A model generated the notes under the pieces. That model worked only from the letters and a program-made list of their open reading frames with translations, had not been told where the DNA came from and did not search any database. Made by a program: the position numbers and the translations under genes. Below, piece by piece: positions 1 through 8,314 of a stretch of 64,000 nucleotides of DNA; position 1 is the stretch's first letter, and every line of letters starts with the position of its first letter. Origin of the DNA: an uncultured Oscillospiraceae bacterium (GTDB taxonomy: Bacteria > Bacillota > Clostridia > Oscillospirales > Ruminococcaceae); NCBI GenBank assembly GCA_934446355.1, contig CAKSEC010000006.1, positions 1-64,000 of the forward strand, in the 5' to 3' direction.

Positions 1-123
1 ACTGGGGTTGCGGCGCTCAACACCGGGCGGGATTTTATCGGTATCGAAAAGGATTCCGGCTACTTTGAAATTGCGCAGAAACGCATTGAAGAGGCACAAC
101 AGCAAATCAGATTAACAGGATAA
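1..123 (+). CDS. DNA methyltransferase, C-terminal fragment
   Basis: The gene enters from the left edge of the window and ends in TAA at 121-123, leaving 40 residues. The visible tail reads TGVAALNTGRDFIGIEKDSG followed by a glutamate/glutamine-rich helix. This is the typical C-terminus of N6-adenine or N4-cytosine DNA methyltransferases, where the segment after the SAM-binding FxGxG motif includes 'FIGIEKD'. It lies directly upstream of a phage terminase, a common place for phage-encoded methyltransferases that protect phage DNA from restriction. The catalytic motif lies outside the window, so the methylated base cannot be assigned. Confidence 0.8.
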   Translation, partial: TGVAALNTGRDFIGIEKDSGYFEIAQKRIEEAQQQIRLTG

Positions 124-125
124 TT

Positions 126-157
126 AAGCACTATGCAGCAATGCACGGTGCTTTTTT
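126..157 (+). terminator. Hairpin with T-run between methyltransferase and terminase
   Basis: AAGCAC (126-131) pairs with GTGCTT (148-153), and the T-run continues to 157. It lies 2 bases past the methyltransferase stop codon and about 24 bases before the terminase GTG start. The same layout of GCAC/GTGC stem, T-run and then a strong ribosome site recurs at 2636 and 8479. It covers the ATG at 133, which argues against that codon as the terminase start. Confidence 0.6.
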
Positions 158-180
158 CATGCCCCGAAAGAGGTGATACT

Positions 181-1860
181 GTGGGCATAACAGACAGCAA
201 AGCCCGCCAATACGCCGTCTGGGCTTCCGGCGAGGACAACAATGCCGTCGGGAAATATGTCCGCAGGCAGGCTCGGCAGTGGCTCGATATCGCTGACGGG
301 AATAATCCCGCCGCATATGTAGACGAGCAGGAATACGAGAAAATCATGAAGCTTCTGGGGCTGATGATACACCCGGACCTTCACAGGCCTATGCCGGAGG
401 CTCTGGAGGACTACGCCATGTTCTTTATTACGGCGCTGTTCTGCACCAAGTCGGAGGACGGCAGGAGGTACTATTCGGACGGGCTGTTGGAGATAGCCAG
501 AAAGAACTTCAAGACGTTCACTTCCGGCGTTATTTTCGTGCTTGCGATGGTCGCTCTGCCGAAGTTTTCCCGCCTGTTCTCGGTCGCACCAGACTTGAAA
601 TTATCTTCGGAACTTAAAATAGCCATCAAGAAGATAATCAAGTCCTCGCCGGCGCTCGAAAAATACTTCAAGGTAATGCGTGTTGAGATACGCTGCCTGT
701 TCACCGAAACGGAATATATGCCACTCGCCTACTCCAACGACAAGCTTGACGGTAAGCTTGCGCACGTGTTCCTTGCAGATGAGGTGGGAGCAATGGACAG
801 CTATCCGGTGGAAGCCATGCGTTCCTCACAGGTCGTTCTGAAAGACAAGCTGGGTATCCTGATATCCACGCAGTACCCGAACGACAGCAACGGGCTTACC
901 GACGAGATAGACCTTGCCAAGAAGCAGCTTGACGGCATTTACGACGGCAGGCGGAAGTATTTTGCGCTGCTGTTCGAGCCGGACGAGGAACTGAAAAACG
1001 ACTGGCAGACCGACGACAATGTCCTGCTGCAGGCGAATCCCGTTGCGGTGAGCAATCCGGACCTGCTGGACACCTTGCGGGATATGCGGTCGCTTGCCGT
1101 TCTGTACGAAAACAAGCGGGAGAATTTTCTTTGCAAGCACTGCAATATTCAGTACTCGGGCATAGGCTCTGAGGGGTATGTCGACCAGATGGCGCTGCAG
1201 AAGTGCCGGTTTGAATGCGAATATGATTTCTGGCGGGGGCGGGACGTATACTTAGGGCTTGACCTCTCGCAGACCGAGGATAACACCGCCGTTGCGATGG
1301 TCGCCCTTGACGATTCAGGGCGCATTCACGCAAGAGTGTGGGGCTTCCTGCCGAAAGACCGTATCGCTGCGAAAACCGCAAAGGAAAAGGTGGATTACGC
1401 ACGGCATATTGCGGACGGCGAGTGCTTTGCCTGCGGCGGAGAAGTCATTGATTACGGCTTTGTGGAGCGGTTCATTCTCGGTCTGCCTGAAACGTACGGC
1501 GTGAATATCGTGCAGCTTGGCTTTGACCGGTACAATGCGATATCCACCGTTCAGAAGCTTGAATCGGACGAAAACTGCCCGATAGAATGCGTTGAAATAA
1601 GGCAGCATTCCAGTGTGCTTCATGCGCCGACAAAGCTGCTGAAAGAATATATCCTGCGGCAGGAGTTCTGCTATGATCCCAACAGGCTGCTTGAAATAAA
1701 CTTCTCGAACGCCCGCTGCACCGAGGACACCAACCTGAATAAATACGTCAACAAGAAGCGTTCCGCCGGCAAGGTGGACATGGTCGTTGCGCTTATCAAC
1801 GCCGTGTTTTTGCTGCAGCAGGATATGCTCAGCGGGGAGGATTTCGGGGTGCAGTATTGA
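181..1860 (+). CDS. terL: Phage terminase large subunit
   Basis: This is the ATPase/nuclease motor that packages phage DNA into proheads. The N-terminal ATPase part has an ARKNFKTF stretch in the place of the usual RKNGKS/T Walker A loop, and a Walker B-like VFLADEVGAM. The C-terminal nuclease part has GLDLSQTEDNTAV and the late acidic motif GKVDMVVALINA. The length of 559 residues is normal for the family. I prefer GTG at 181, which has GAAAGAGGTGAT just upstream, over ATG at 133, which lies inside a hairpin and has no ribosome site. The glycine of the Walker A loop is replaced by phenylalanine, so ATPase activity may be altered. No small terminase subunit or HNH gene is visible before it. 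Confidence 0.88.
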   Translation: MGITDSKARQYAVWASGEDNNAVGKYVRRQARQWLDIADGNNPAAYVDEQEYEKIMKLLGLMIHPDLHRPMPEALEDYAMFFITALFCTKSEDGRRYYSDGLLEIARKNFKTFTSGVIFVLAMVALPKFSRLFSVAPDLKLSSELKIAIKKIIKSSPALEKYFKVMRVEIRCLFTETEYMPLAYSNDKLDGKLAHVFLADEVGAMDSYPVEAMRSSQVVLKDKLGILISTQYPNDSNGLTDEIDLAKKQLDGIYDGRRKYFALLFEPDEELKNDWQTDDNVLLQANPVAVSNPDLLDTLRDMRSLAVLYENKRENFLCKHCNIQYSGIGSEGYVDQMALQKCRFECEYDFWRGRDVYLGLDLSQTEDNTAVAMVALDDSGRIHARVWGFLPKDRIAAKTAKEKVDYARHIADGECFACGGEVIDYGFVERFILGLPETYGVNIVQLGFDRYNAISTVQKLESDENCPIECVEIRQHSSVLHAPTKLLKEYILRQEFCYDPNRLLEINFSNARCTEDTNLNKYVNKKRSAGKVDMVVALINAVFLLQQDMLSGEDFGVQY

Positions 1861-1876
1861 TTACGGAGGTGATGGC

Positions 1877-2380
1877 ATGGGCGGTCGCGGGGCTTCAAGC
1901 GGGGCGAAAAGGGTTGACAATTCCGGAAAAAGTGATATAATAAAAGTAGGAAGTGAAGGAATGTTCCGAAAAAATCGCTCCGGCAAAATTGAACCTATGC
2001 CTAAAAAGCAGCTTCGCAAAATTCAGCGTGCTTTTCAGCGGCAGGGCGGTATTATCCAGATGGACAAAGAAACTGATGAATACCTCAGAACCAAACACGC
2101 AGAAGGCATAACCTATGATTCAAAGACGATTCTCCTCAGGCAGAATCCCGGACGTGCGAGTGTTTTTGAGGAACTGATACATACTGCTCAATACCGTGAC
2201 GGCAAAAATGATGGTTCACGCAAAAGCGTGTTGTTGAACGAAATAGAAGCTCAGAACAAGCTGATAAGGAATGCAAAAGCGTATAAGCTGACAGAAAGTG
2301 AAATAAATCAAACCCGTAAAGCTTTAAGAATGTATACAGACGAACTTGAAGCATACAACGTTACGCATGGAGGTGGCTGA
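1877..2380 (+). CDS. GGRG-leader protein with zincin-like C-terminal domain (putative phage effector)
   Basis: The protein has 167 residues. ATG 1877 follows GGAGGT and begins MGGRGASSGAK, a short leader seen on many Firmicute phage head-associated proteins. A linker (VDNSGKSDIIKVG) leads to a domain containing VFEELIHTAQYRDG and then NEIEAQ, which fits an ExxH zincin motif with a downstream glutamate as third ligand. Related domains occur at the C-termini of phage structural or polymorphic-toxin-like ('polyvalent') proteins. It sits between terminase and a small gene that may encode its immunity partner (2383-2616), 2 bases downstream. The linker DNA contains a full sigma-A promoter, and an in-frame ATG at 1961 would give the domain alone. 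The metallopeptidase role is inferred from the motif; substrate unknown. Confidence 0.65.
   Translation: MGGRGASSGAKRVDNSGKSDIIKVGSEGMFRKNRSGKIEPMPKKQLRKIQRAFQRQGGIIQMDKETDEYLRTKHAEGITYDSKTILLRQNPGRASVFEELIHTAQYRDGKNDGSRKSVLLNEIEAQNKLIRNAKAYKLTESEINQTRKALRMYTDELEAYNVTHGGG
1914..1941 (+). promoter_or_regulatory. Consensus sigma-A promoter inside the coding linker
   Basis: TTGACA (1914-1919) and TATAAT (1936-1941) are separated by 16 bases, with a TG one base before the -10 box (extended -10). It lies in frame inside the gene at 1877, exactly where the GGRG leader joins the zincin-like domain. Transcripts would start near 1948 and could express the C-terminal domain from ATG 1961 and the downstream small gene without the phage leader. 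Confidence 0.6.
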
Positions 2381-2382
2381 TT

Positions 2383-2616
2383 ATGTTAAAGGTTATAGAC
2401 ATTTTCCCGATAGGCAACAGGCTTTCTGTTACTCTTGACGGCACAAGCGACAGGCTGGCAAACGGCTCTCAGCTTATTGACAGCCATGGAAATGCAATCA
2501 GAGTTCTTTCGGTTGGCATGGTAAGGTACAACGATCCTGCCGAAATAGGAAAAACAACGACGGTTCTTATTGAAAAGTGCAACATTGATGTCGGCACTGA
2601 GCTGTCAATAGCATAA
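2383..2616 (+). CDS. Small beta-rich protein, candidate immunity partner
   Basis: The protein has 77 residues and no predicted signal or membrane segment. The start ATG at 2383 follows GGAGGTG, which overlaps the end of the previous gene, so the two are probably translationally coupled. The sequence alternates hydrophobic and polar residues with glycine turns, as in a small beta-barrel similar to the second domain of translation GTPases, but I do not recognise a named family with certainty. Its position directly after a putative effector is the classic place for an immunity gene. A second small gene occupies the equivalent place after the portal-fused domain at 8304. The immunity role is inference from context only. 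Confidence 0.6.
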   Translation: MLKVIDIFPIGNRLSVTLDGTSDRLANGSQLIDSHGNAIRVLSVGMVRYNDPAEIGKTTTVLIEKCNIDVGTELSIA

Positions 2617-2635
2617 CCCCCAAATCAAATAAATC

Positions 2636-2664
2636 AGCACGTTGAGTAATCAGCGTGCTATTTT
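2636..2664 (+). terminator. Hairpin with T-run before the tape measure gene
   Basis: AGCACG (2636-2641) pairs with CGTGCT (2654-2659), followed by ATTTTT. It ends the effector/immunity pair and lies 20 bases before the tape measure start. It is the second of three similar hairpins at block borders (126, 2636, 8479). Confidence 0.6.
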
Positions 2665-2684
2665 TATACCCGAAAGGAGACCCC

Positions 2685-5600
2685 ATGTCCAACCCATCGC
2701 TGCAAGTGAATTTCTCCGCCAACACTGCGGGCTTCTCGCAGGGAATGAGCCAGCTAAAGCAGAAGCTTTCGGAACTCAACACACAGCTGGAGGAAAATAA
2801 GCAGAAAACACGTGAAACCAACGCACAAATAAAGGAGTACGAAAAGGAACTCAAACAGCTTGAAGCAGCGGAAAAGAACAGCGCCGCCGCTGCGGCAGAG
2901 CAGCAGAAGGAAATGCAGGCTCTGCGTGAGCAGATAGCGCAGTCCTCGCCGAAGCTGCTCGACCTGAACACTCGCCTAGAGGAAAACAAGCAGAAAACAC
3001 GTGAAGCGAATGCTCAGCTAAAGGAATGCGAAAAGGAACTCCGGCAGCTTCAGACTGCCACTCAGAACGGAAGCAACGCCACTGCCGAGCAGCAGTCACG
3101 AATGCAGTCGCTGCGGGATAAGATATCGCAGACTACTTCCAGTATAGCCGTATTAAAGACGGCTCATCAGCAGCTTCAGGCGGCGATAAGTCAGGAAAAT
3201 GCGCAGCTTCGGGAGTATCAAAGGAAGCTGAGCCAGATAGAGGCTTCGACCAGAAACGGGAACACCGCCACCGGCGAACAGCAGGCCCGAATGCAGGAAC
3301 TGCGTGACCGCATAGCGCAGACGACTTCGCAGCTTGGAACGCTCCGCACTGCGCAGCAGGACCTGCAGGGGCAGATACGCTCGACAAATGCGGAGATAGA
3401 GAATCAGGAAACTAAACTCGAATCAGTGACGTCCGGCGCTATGACGATGGGAGATGTGCTCAGGGCTAATCTGTGGTCGTCTGCGATACAGTCGGCGGTG
3501 AGAAAGCTGACTTCCTCGCTGAAACAGGCGGCGCAGTACTGCTATAATGTAGGCACGTCGTTTGAATCGGGAATGTCGCAGGTGAAAGCTATTTCCGGCG
3601 CTTCGGAAAGCGAACTGGCGCAGCTTACGCAGCGTGCAAAGGACCTCGGTGCGCAGACAAAGTTCACCGCTTCGCAGGCTGCAGAAGCAATGAACTATAT
3701 GGCAATGGCGGGCTGGAACGCTCAGCAAATGCTTGACGGCATTGACGGCGTTATGAGCCTTGCGGCAGCTTCGGGCGGCGACCTTGGTCAGACCTCGGAT
3801 ATCGTGACGGACGCCATCACTGCGTTCGGGCTGAAAGCGGAAGATGTGGCGCATTTCTCTGATGTTCTTGCTGCAGCGGCGGCGAATGCGAACACGAACG
3901 TTTCCATGATGGGCGAAACGTTCCAGTATTGCGCACCTATCGCCGGCGCACTCGGCTTCACGATAGAGGACGTTTCGGAAGCCATCGGTCTTATGGCGAA
4001 CTCCGGCATAAAGTCAAGCATGGCAGGAACTGCGCTCAGGACGCTGTTCACGAATCTGTCGCAGGAAGTGAAGATATCAGGACAGAGGATAGGCGAAATA
4101 AGCGTGCAGACCAGCAATGCGGACGGCTCTATGCGCTCGCTCAAAGATATTCTGGCAGACCTCAGGGAAGCGTTCTCGCAGCTTACCGATTCCGAGAAAA
4201 CCGTTCAGGCAGAATCGATCGCGGGCAAATACGCAATGTCGGGCTTCCTTGCGCTGATGAATACCGGCGAGAACGACATAAACAAGCTGCGCACCGCTAT
4301 TGAGCAGTGCGACGGCGCTTCTGCGCAGATGGCGGATACCATGCAGAACAACACCGCCGGCGCAGTTGTAATCATGCAGTCTGCGATAGAGGGGCTCGGA
4401 ATTGCGGTTTATGAGAAATTCGGCGACCGCCTGCGCGGTGATATAAACGACCTTACAGACGTATTCACCAACCTCAGGGAGCGTGTGGAAAGCGGCGACC
4501 TTGACGAGGTATTCGACCGTGTGGCAGCCAAAACCGGAAAAGCCGCAGACCAGCTTGTGGACTTTGCCGCCGAGGCTTTGCCGTCTGCGATAGAGGGGCT
4601 TGCGGACTTCATTTCTTTCCTCATAGAATACAGGGGCGTTATTCTTGGGGTGATTGCAGCAACGCTGACGTTCAAGGCTGCTTCTTCGCTCGGAAATATG
4701 TTTGCGACCCTTGCGGGAGCGATAAAGGGCGTAACCGCTTCGCTTGCAGGTCAGACTGTGGCGACTGCGGCGACCACTGCTGCGACCCAGAAGCTGACCG
4801 CTGCGCAGATAGCCGCAAATATAGCCGCAAACGCTAATCCTTACGTTCTGCTGGCTTCTGCTATAATCGGTCTGGCTGTGGGAATAGGCACGCTGATAGG
4901 CAGCAATACGAGCGCAGCCGAAAGCTTCGAGGAACTCAGCAAGAAAGCAAAGGAACTCAACCAAACCGCCGAGGAGTCGGTTTCCGCAGCAGAGGACGTC
5001 CACAAGCTAGTTGAGGAATACAAGGATATCAAGAGGACCGCCGACGATACCGAGGAAGCAAAACAGCGGCTTTCCGAGATTCAGGACACACTGGTGGATA
5101 CCTACGGCGTGGAGGCGGACAAACTCGACCTTGTAAACGGAAAGTACGAGGAACAGCTACTGCTGCTGCAGAATATCGCCGACGCCAAGGACGAGAACGC
5201 ACAGTACAGCGTCAGGGCGGCTTACTATGCAGACGTAGCGGCGCAGAGAACCTTGAGCCTTTCCGACGGCAAGCCCGACAGCACTCTCAACGACCTTGCT
5301 TCATACGATTTGAATCTTGCCACGGAGCTTTCCGATTCCTTGCAGCAAATAGCGAGCAAGCACGGCGTAGAATATTTTGCGGGCAAGTTTGAGAACGGCT
5401 CATCATATGAAACGCTGGCGGCAATTTATTCGGATTTCCTCGACGAGAACAGCGAGTTATTCGATAATATCATCACAAGCGGGTTCTTTACAAACGGAAA
5501 CGACGATTCCGATGGAATAATGCGCCGTCTTTTTGATGAGGTCGTAGAAGCACGGGAAGAAATGTCGCTCGCCGCAGAGCGCTTTAACGAAAACAAGACG

Positions 5601-6617
5601 CTGTATGACGAACTGTCAGCCCCAAAGCCCGACGGCGGCGAAAGTACGGACGAAAGCAAGCCCGAAAACTGGATGATGTACGAATACTCCCAAAAGGGGC
5701 TTGCTGAACAGGCGGCGTACAAGAAATATCGCAACGAAGTCACCGGCGTTGATTGGGACGATTACGACTCAGTAAAGAAATATCTTGAATACCTCAGAGA
5801 TATTGAGGAGATTACCGAAACGCAGTATTACGACCGTCTGGAGGAGCAGGCGAACACGCTGCTTGAACACAATTCCGAAAAATGGCGTACTGCAATGGCT
5901 GAGATATACAAGGGCAGAAACAAGGGCAGCGGTTCAGGCGACAGCGGCGACGGGAACGAATACGACAGCGAAAAGAAATACCTCAAATGGCGGCTTGATA
6001 TGGGGTATATCACGGAAGCTGAATATTATAAGAACCTCGCCGAACTGCGCAACCGCTACCTTGACGAATCCTCGGATAAATGGCGGCAGGCAACGCTTGA
6101 AATACACAAATACCAGCTAAGCCAGAACAAGAGCAAGCTGGACGGCATAAAGGACCAGTACGACAGCGCTCTTGCGGCTATTGACGAGGAAATAAAGCAG
6201 CACGACCGTGACCGTGAGGACGAGGACATCGATCAGCAGATAGCCGATATAGAAAAGCAGCTTGAATATGCAAGGCTGGACGATTATTCACGTCAGCAGC
6301 TTGAACAGAAGAAGCAGGAGCTGCTTGACGAAAAGTCGGACACTGAGTGGCAGCGGCAGAAAGAGGACGAGCGGGAAATGCTCAGCACTGTTTACACGCT
6401 GGCAAAGGACGCATATGAACAGGGCACGGCAGACCTGCAGTCGGCTCTGCAGACGGCTTCTGCGGTATTCTCGGCGGTGGGCACGGGCGCTTCTCAGGTG
6501 GCTTCTACGGTGTCCACGGTCAACAATAACAGCGTCAGCATGATAATGAATGCAGTCAGCCAGACCTCCGAGCAGATTGCGGCGGCGGTCATAAAGGCTC
6601 TTTCATCTGAGATATAG
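2685..6617 (+). CDS. Phage tail tape measure protein
   Basis: This 1310-residue protein sets the tail length of a long-tailed phage and is used at DNA ejection. The start ATG 2685 follows AAAGGAG; an upstream ATG at 2655 lies inside the preceding hairpin. Residues about 20-250 form a coiled coil of 63-residue repeats. Residues about 280-560 match the TP901-type tape measure core (FESGMSQVKAISGA, AGWNAQQMLDGIDGVM, GIKSSMAGTALRTLF). Alanine-rich hydrophobic segments lie around 645-735. Near the C-terminus two related blocks of about 60 residues (KKYLEYL..ITETQYYDRL and KKYLKWR..ITEAEYYKNL) precede a charged helix. It is oddly placed between terminase and portal, with no tail-tube or chaperone genes before it. 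Confidence 0.93.
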   Translation: MSNPSLQVNFSANTAGFSQGMSQLKQKLSELNTQLEENKQKTRETNAQIKEYEKELKQLEAAEKNSAAAAAEQQKEMQALREQIAQSSPKLLDLNTRLEENKQKTREANAQLKECEKELRQLQTATQNGSNATAEQQSRMQSLRDKISQTTSSIAVLKTAHQQLQAAISQENAQLREYQRKLSQIEASTRNGNTATGEQQARMQELRDRIAQTTSQLGTLRTAQQDLQGQIRSTNAEIENQETKLESVTSGAMTMGDVLRANLWSSAIQSAVRKLTSSLKQAAQYCYNVGTSFESGMSQVKAISGASESELAQLTQRAKDLGAQTKFTASQAAEAMNYMAMAGWNAQQMLDGIDGVMSLAAASGGDLGQTSDIVTDAITAFGLKAEDVAHFSDVLAAAAANANTNVSMMGETFQYCAPIAGALGFTIEDVSEAIGLMANSGIKSSMAGTALRTLFTNLSQEVKISGQRIGEISVQTSNADGSMRSLKDILADLREAFSQLTDSEKTVQAESIAGKYAMSGFLALMNTGENDINKLRTAIEQCDGASAQMADTMQNNTAGAVVIMQSAIEGLGIAVYEKFGDRLRGDINDLTDVFTNLRERVESGDLDEVFDRVAAKTGKAADQLVDFAAEALPSAIEGLADFISFLIEYRGVILGVIAATLTFKAASSLGNMFATLAGAIKGVTASLAGQTVATAATTAATQKLTAAQIAANIAANANPYVLLASAIIGLAVGIGTLIGSNTSAAESFEELSKKAKELNQTAEESVSAAEDVHKLVEEYKDIKRTADDTEEAKQRLSEIQDTLVDTYGVEADKLDLVNGKYEEQLLLLQNIADAKDENAQYSVRAAYYADVAAQRTLSLSDGKPDSTLNDLASYDLNLATELSDSLQQIASKHGVEYFAGKFENGSSYETLAAIYSDFLDENSELFDNIITSGFFTNGNDDSDGIMRRLFDEVVEAREEMSLAAERFNENKTLYDELSAPKPDGGESTDESKPENWMMYEYSQKGLAEQAAYKKYRNEVTGVDWDDYDSVKKYLEYLRDIEEITETQYYDRLEEQANTLLEHNSEKWRTAMAEIYKGRNKGSGSGDSGDGNEYDSEKKYLKWRLDMGYITEAEYYKNLAELRNRYLDESSDKWRQATLEIHKYQLSQNKSKLDGIKDQYDSALAAIDEEIKQHDRDREDEDIDQQIADIEKQLEYARLDDYSRQQLEQKKQELLDEKSDTEWQRQKEDEREMLSTVYTLAKDAYEQGTADLQSALQTASAVFSAVGTGASQVASTVSTVNNNSVSMIMNAVSQTSEQIAAAVIKALSSEI
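2775..3428 (+). repeat. 63-residue (189-bp) tandem repeats in the tape measure N-terminus
   Basis: Three full units (2775-2963, 2964-3152, 3153-3341) and a partial fourth (3342-3428) align without gaps at the protein level. Each unit has the pattern L(N/K)T, NAQ(I/L)(K/R)E, a variable NG(S/N) stretch, EQQxxMQxLR(D/E), and then SP/TTS before the next unit. Sixty-three residues equal nine heptads, so the coiled-coil register is preserved when units are gained or lost. Confidence 0.85.
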
Positions 6618-6625
6618 GAGGCGGC

Positions 6626-8314
6626 ATGGGGTTATTTGATTTCATAAAGAGAGAAAGGCGGGCGCAGCCGGAGCAGAGCATTTCAGTCGAGCCGGAATGC
6701 GGCGACGTTCTGCTGCGTTCGCTTATCGGCGGGAACCAGATGGACGAGAAAAAGGCGATGTCCATTTCCGCTTTTTCAGCTTGCGTGGATTTTGTTGCAG
6801 GCACTGCGGCACGGCTTCCGGTGAAGCTTTTCCGTGACTGCGCAGAGCACCAGACCGCAGAGGAGATAACGGACGACAGGCGGCTGGGGCTTCTGAACAG
6901 CGACGGCGGCGACCTGCTGACCTCATACGAGGCACGAAAGGCGCAGATCAAGGATATGCTGCTGTACGGTTCGGGATATATGTATATCGATCGGAGCGGT
7001 CCTGCGGTGCGGTCGCTGCGTTATGTCCGGCGGAGCGCAGTCAGCGTAAGCGTAAGCCCCGACCCGATATTCAAGGACGCTGATTTTCGGGTGAACGGCA
7101 GGCAATATTACCCGTGGGATTTTATTATAATCACACGGGGCAGCCGAAACGGCGTGACCGGTGTAGGCTTGCTTGAGGAGAAGCCAGACCTGCTTGTGAC
7201 GGCTTACGATGAGATGATCTATGAGCGCACCGTTGCGAAAACCGGCGGCTCAAAGAAAGGCTTCCTGCAGGCTGAACACAAGCTGTCCAAGCCCGCCATT
7301 GACGAACTCAGAAGCGGCTGGCGGGAGATGTACGCTTCCAACGAAAACAACATGGTCGTGCTGAACGACGGCGTGAAGTTCGCTCCGTCTGGCAATTCCT
7401 CGGTTGAAATGCAGCTTAACGAACACAAGCTGACGAACGCTGAGATGATTGCGCAGTGCTTCGGGCTGTCCGCAGCTGTGGTTTCCGGCAGAAGCACGAC
7501 CGATGAATACATGGCGGCGATACGCACGGGAGTTCTTCCGGTGGTCGAGAGCATACAGTCTGCGCTTGACCGTGCGCTGCTGACGGAAAGCGAAAAGGCG
7601 CAGGGGTTGTATTTCATGCTTGATACTTCGGAACTTCTGCGGGGCGATATGGTGAGCCGTTTCAGCGCTTATTCAGTCGCACTGCAGAACAATATCATGA
7701 GCATTGACGAGGTGCGTTACCGTGAGGACCTCCCGCCGCTGGGATTCAACTTCATGCGGCTGGGGCTTGCTGATGTGCTTTATGACCCGAAAACTGGGAG
7801 GATCATTACGCCGAATACGGGAATCGTGCAGGAAACGTCGGAGGGCGCGAATACCTCTGAGCAGCACGCCCTTGTTGAGGAACGTGCCCGCCACTGGACA
7901 AAGGGCGCGCACGGGTATTTCACGGGGAGTTATTCGGACGGAGCCGATGGCGGTTCTGGCGGAAAGGGACTTGACAAATCGGGCGGAAGTGGTATAATAG
8001 ACATAGGCAAAAGTCTGAGCGCAGCCGCAAAGAATTATTCCGTTCGGCTTCCCGATAGCAGAAACCACACTAAGCTTGCCGAAAATCAAAAGATACATGG
8101 AAAAGCGTTCGCAGGAAGGGGCACTGGAACAGAGATAAAAGAGCGATTCAGGCTTGAATCGCTGTATCAGATACCAGCTGATGAATGGCAAAAGATGAGT
8201 GGAAAAGGCTATGTCGTTGTTGATGGCAAGAAACGATATGCAGAACTGCACTGGTATGAATCTAACGGCACCGTTGTTGATATGAAAGTCAAGAGGTATT
8301 TAGATGAAAGTTAG
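6626..8314 (+). CDS. Phage portal protein with added C-terminal domain
   Basis: The protein has 562 residues. The first ~400 form an HK97-type portal: MGLFDFIKRE start, AFSACVDFVAGTAARLPVKLF, LLYGSGYMYI, and the conserved LNEHKLTNAEMIAQCFGLSAAVVSG region. The portal is the ring through which DNA enters the head. After about residue 420 a glycine-rich linker (GGKGLDKSGGSGIIDIG) leads to ~110 extra residues ending ELHWYESNGTVVDMKVKRY. That domain is not part of a normal portal; it resembles C-terminal modules appended to Firmicute phage head proteins, but I cannot name its activity. The linker DNA holds a second consensus promoter. The gene starts 8 bases after tape measure with an AGGAGGCGGC ribosome site, and a small gene overlaps its end. 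Confidence 0.88.
   Translation: MGLFDFIKRERRAQPEQSISVEPECGDVLLRSLIGGNQMDEKKAMSISAFSACVDFVAGTAARLPVKLFRDCAEHQTAEEITDDRRLGLLNSDGGDLLTSYEARKAQIKDMLLYGSGYMYIDRSGPAVRSLRYVRRSAVSVSVSPDPIFKDADFRVNGRQYYPWDFIIITRGSRNGVTGVGLLEEKPDLLVTAYDEMIYERTVAKTGGSKKGFLQAEHKLSKPAIDELRSGWREMYASNENNMVVLNDGVKFAPSGNSSVEMQLNEHKLTNAEMIAQCFGLSAAVVSGRSTTDEYMAAIRTGVLPVVESIQSALDRALLTESEKAQGLYFMLDTSELLRGDMVSRFSAYSVALQNNIMSIDEVRYREDLPPLGFNFMRLGLADVLYDPKTGRIITPNTGIVQETSEGANTSEQHALVEERARHWTKGAHGYFTGSYSDGADGGSGGKGLDKSGGSGIIDIGKSLSAAAKNYSVRLPDSRNHTKLAENQKIHGKAFAGRGTGTEIKERFRLESLYQIPADEWQKMSGKGYVVVDGKKRYAELHWYESNGTVVDMKVKRYLDES
7971..7998 (+). promoter_or_regulatory. Consensus sigma-A promoter inside the portal C-terminal linker
   Basis: TTGACA (7971-7976) and TATAAT (7993-7998) are 16 bases apart, with TGG directly before the -10 box (extended -10). 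The arrangement and reading frame match the element at 1914-1941: both encode an acidic/basic-SG-x-S-x-II linker and both lie just before the added C-terminal domain. Confidence 0.6.

Noticed and set aside
133..180. Upstream ATG start for the terminase gene
   Set aside because: It is placed inside the terminator hairpin, has no Shine-Dalgarno sequence, and adds residues unlike terminases; GTG 181 has a good ribosome site.
4077..5003. 308-codon open frame on the minus strand
   Set aside because: It is antisense to the tape measure gene, rich in arginine, serine and tyrosine, without a ribosome site or recognisable domain; a shadow frame of GC-rich coding DNA.
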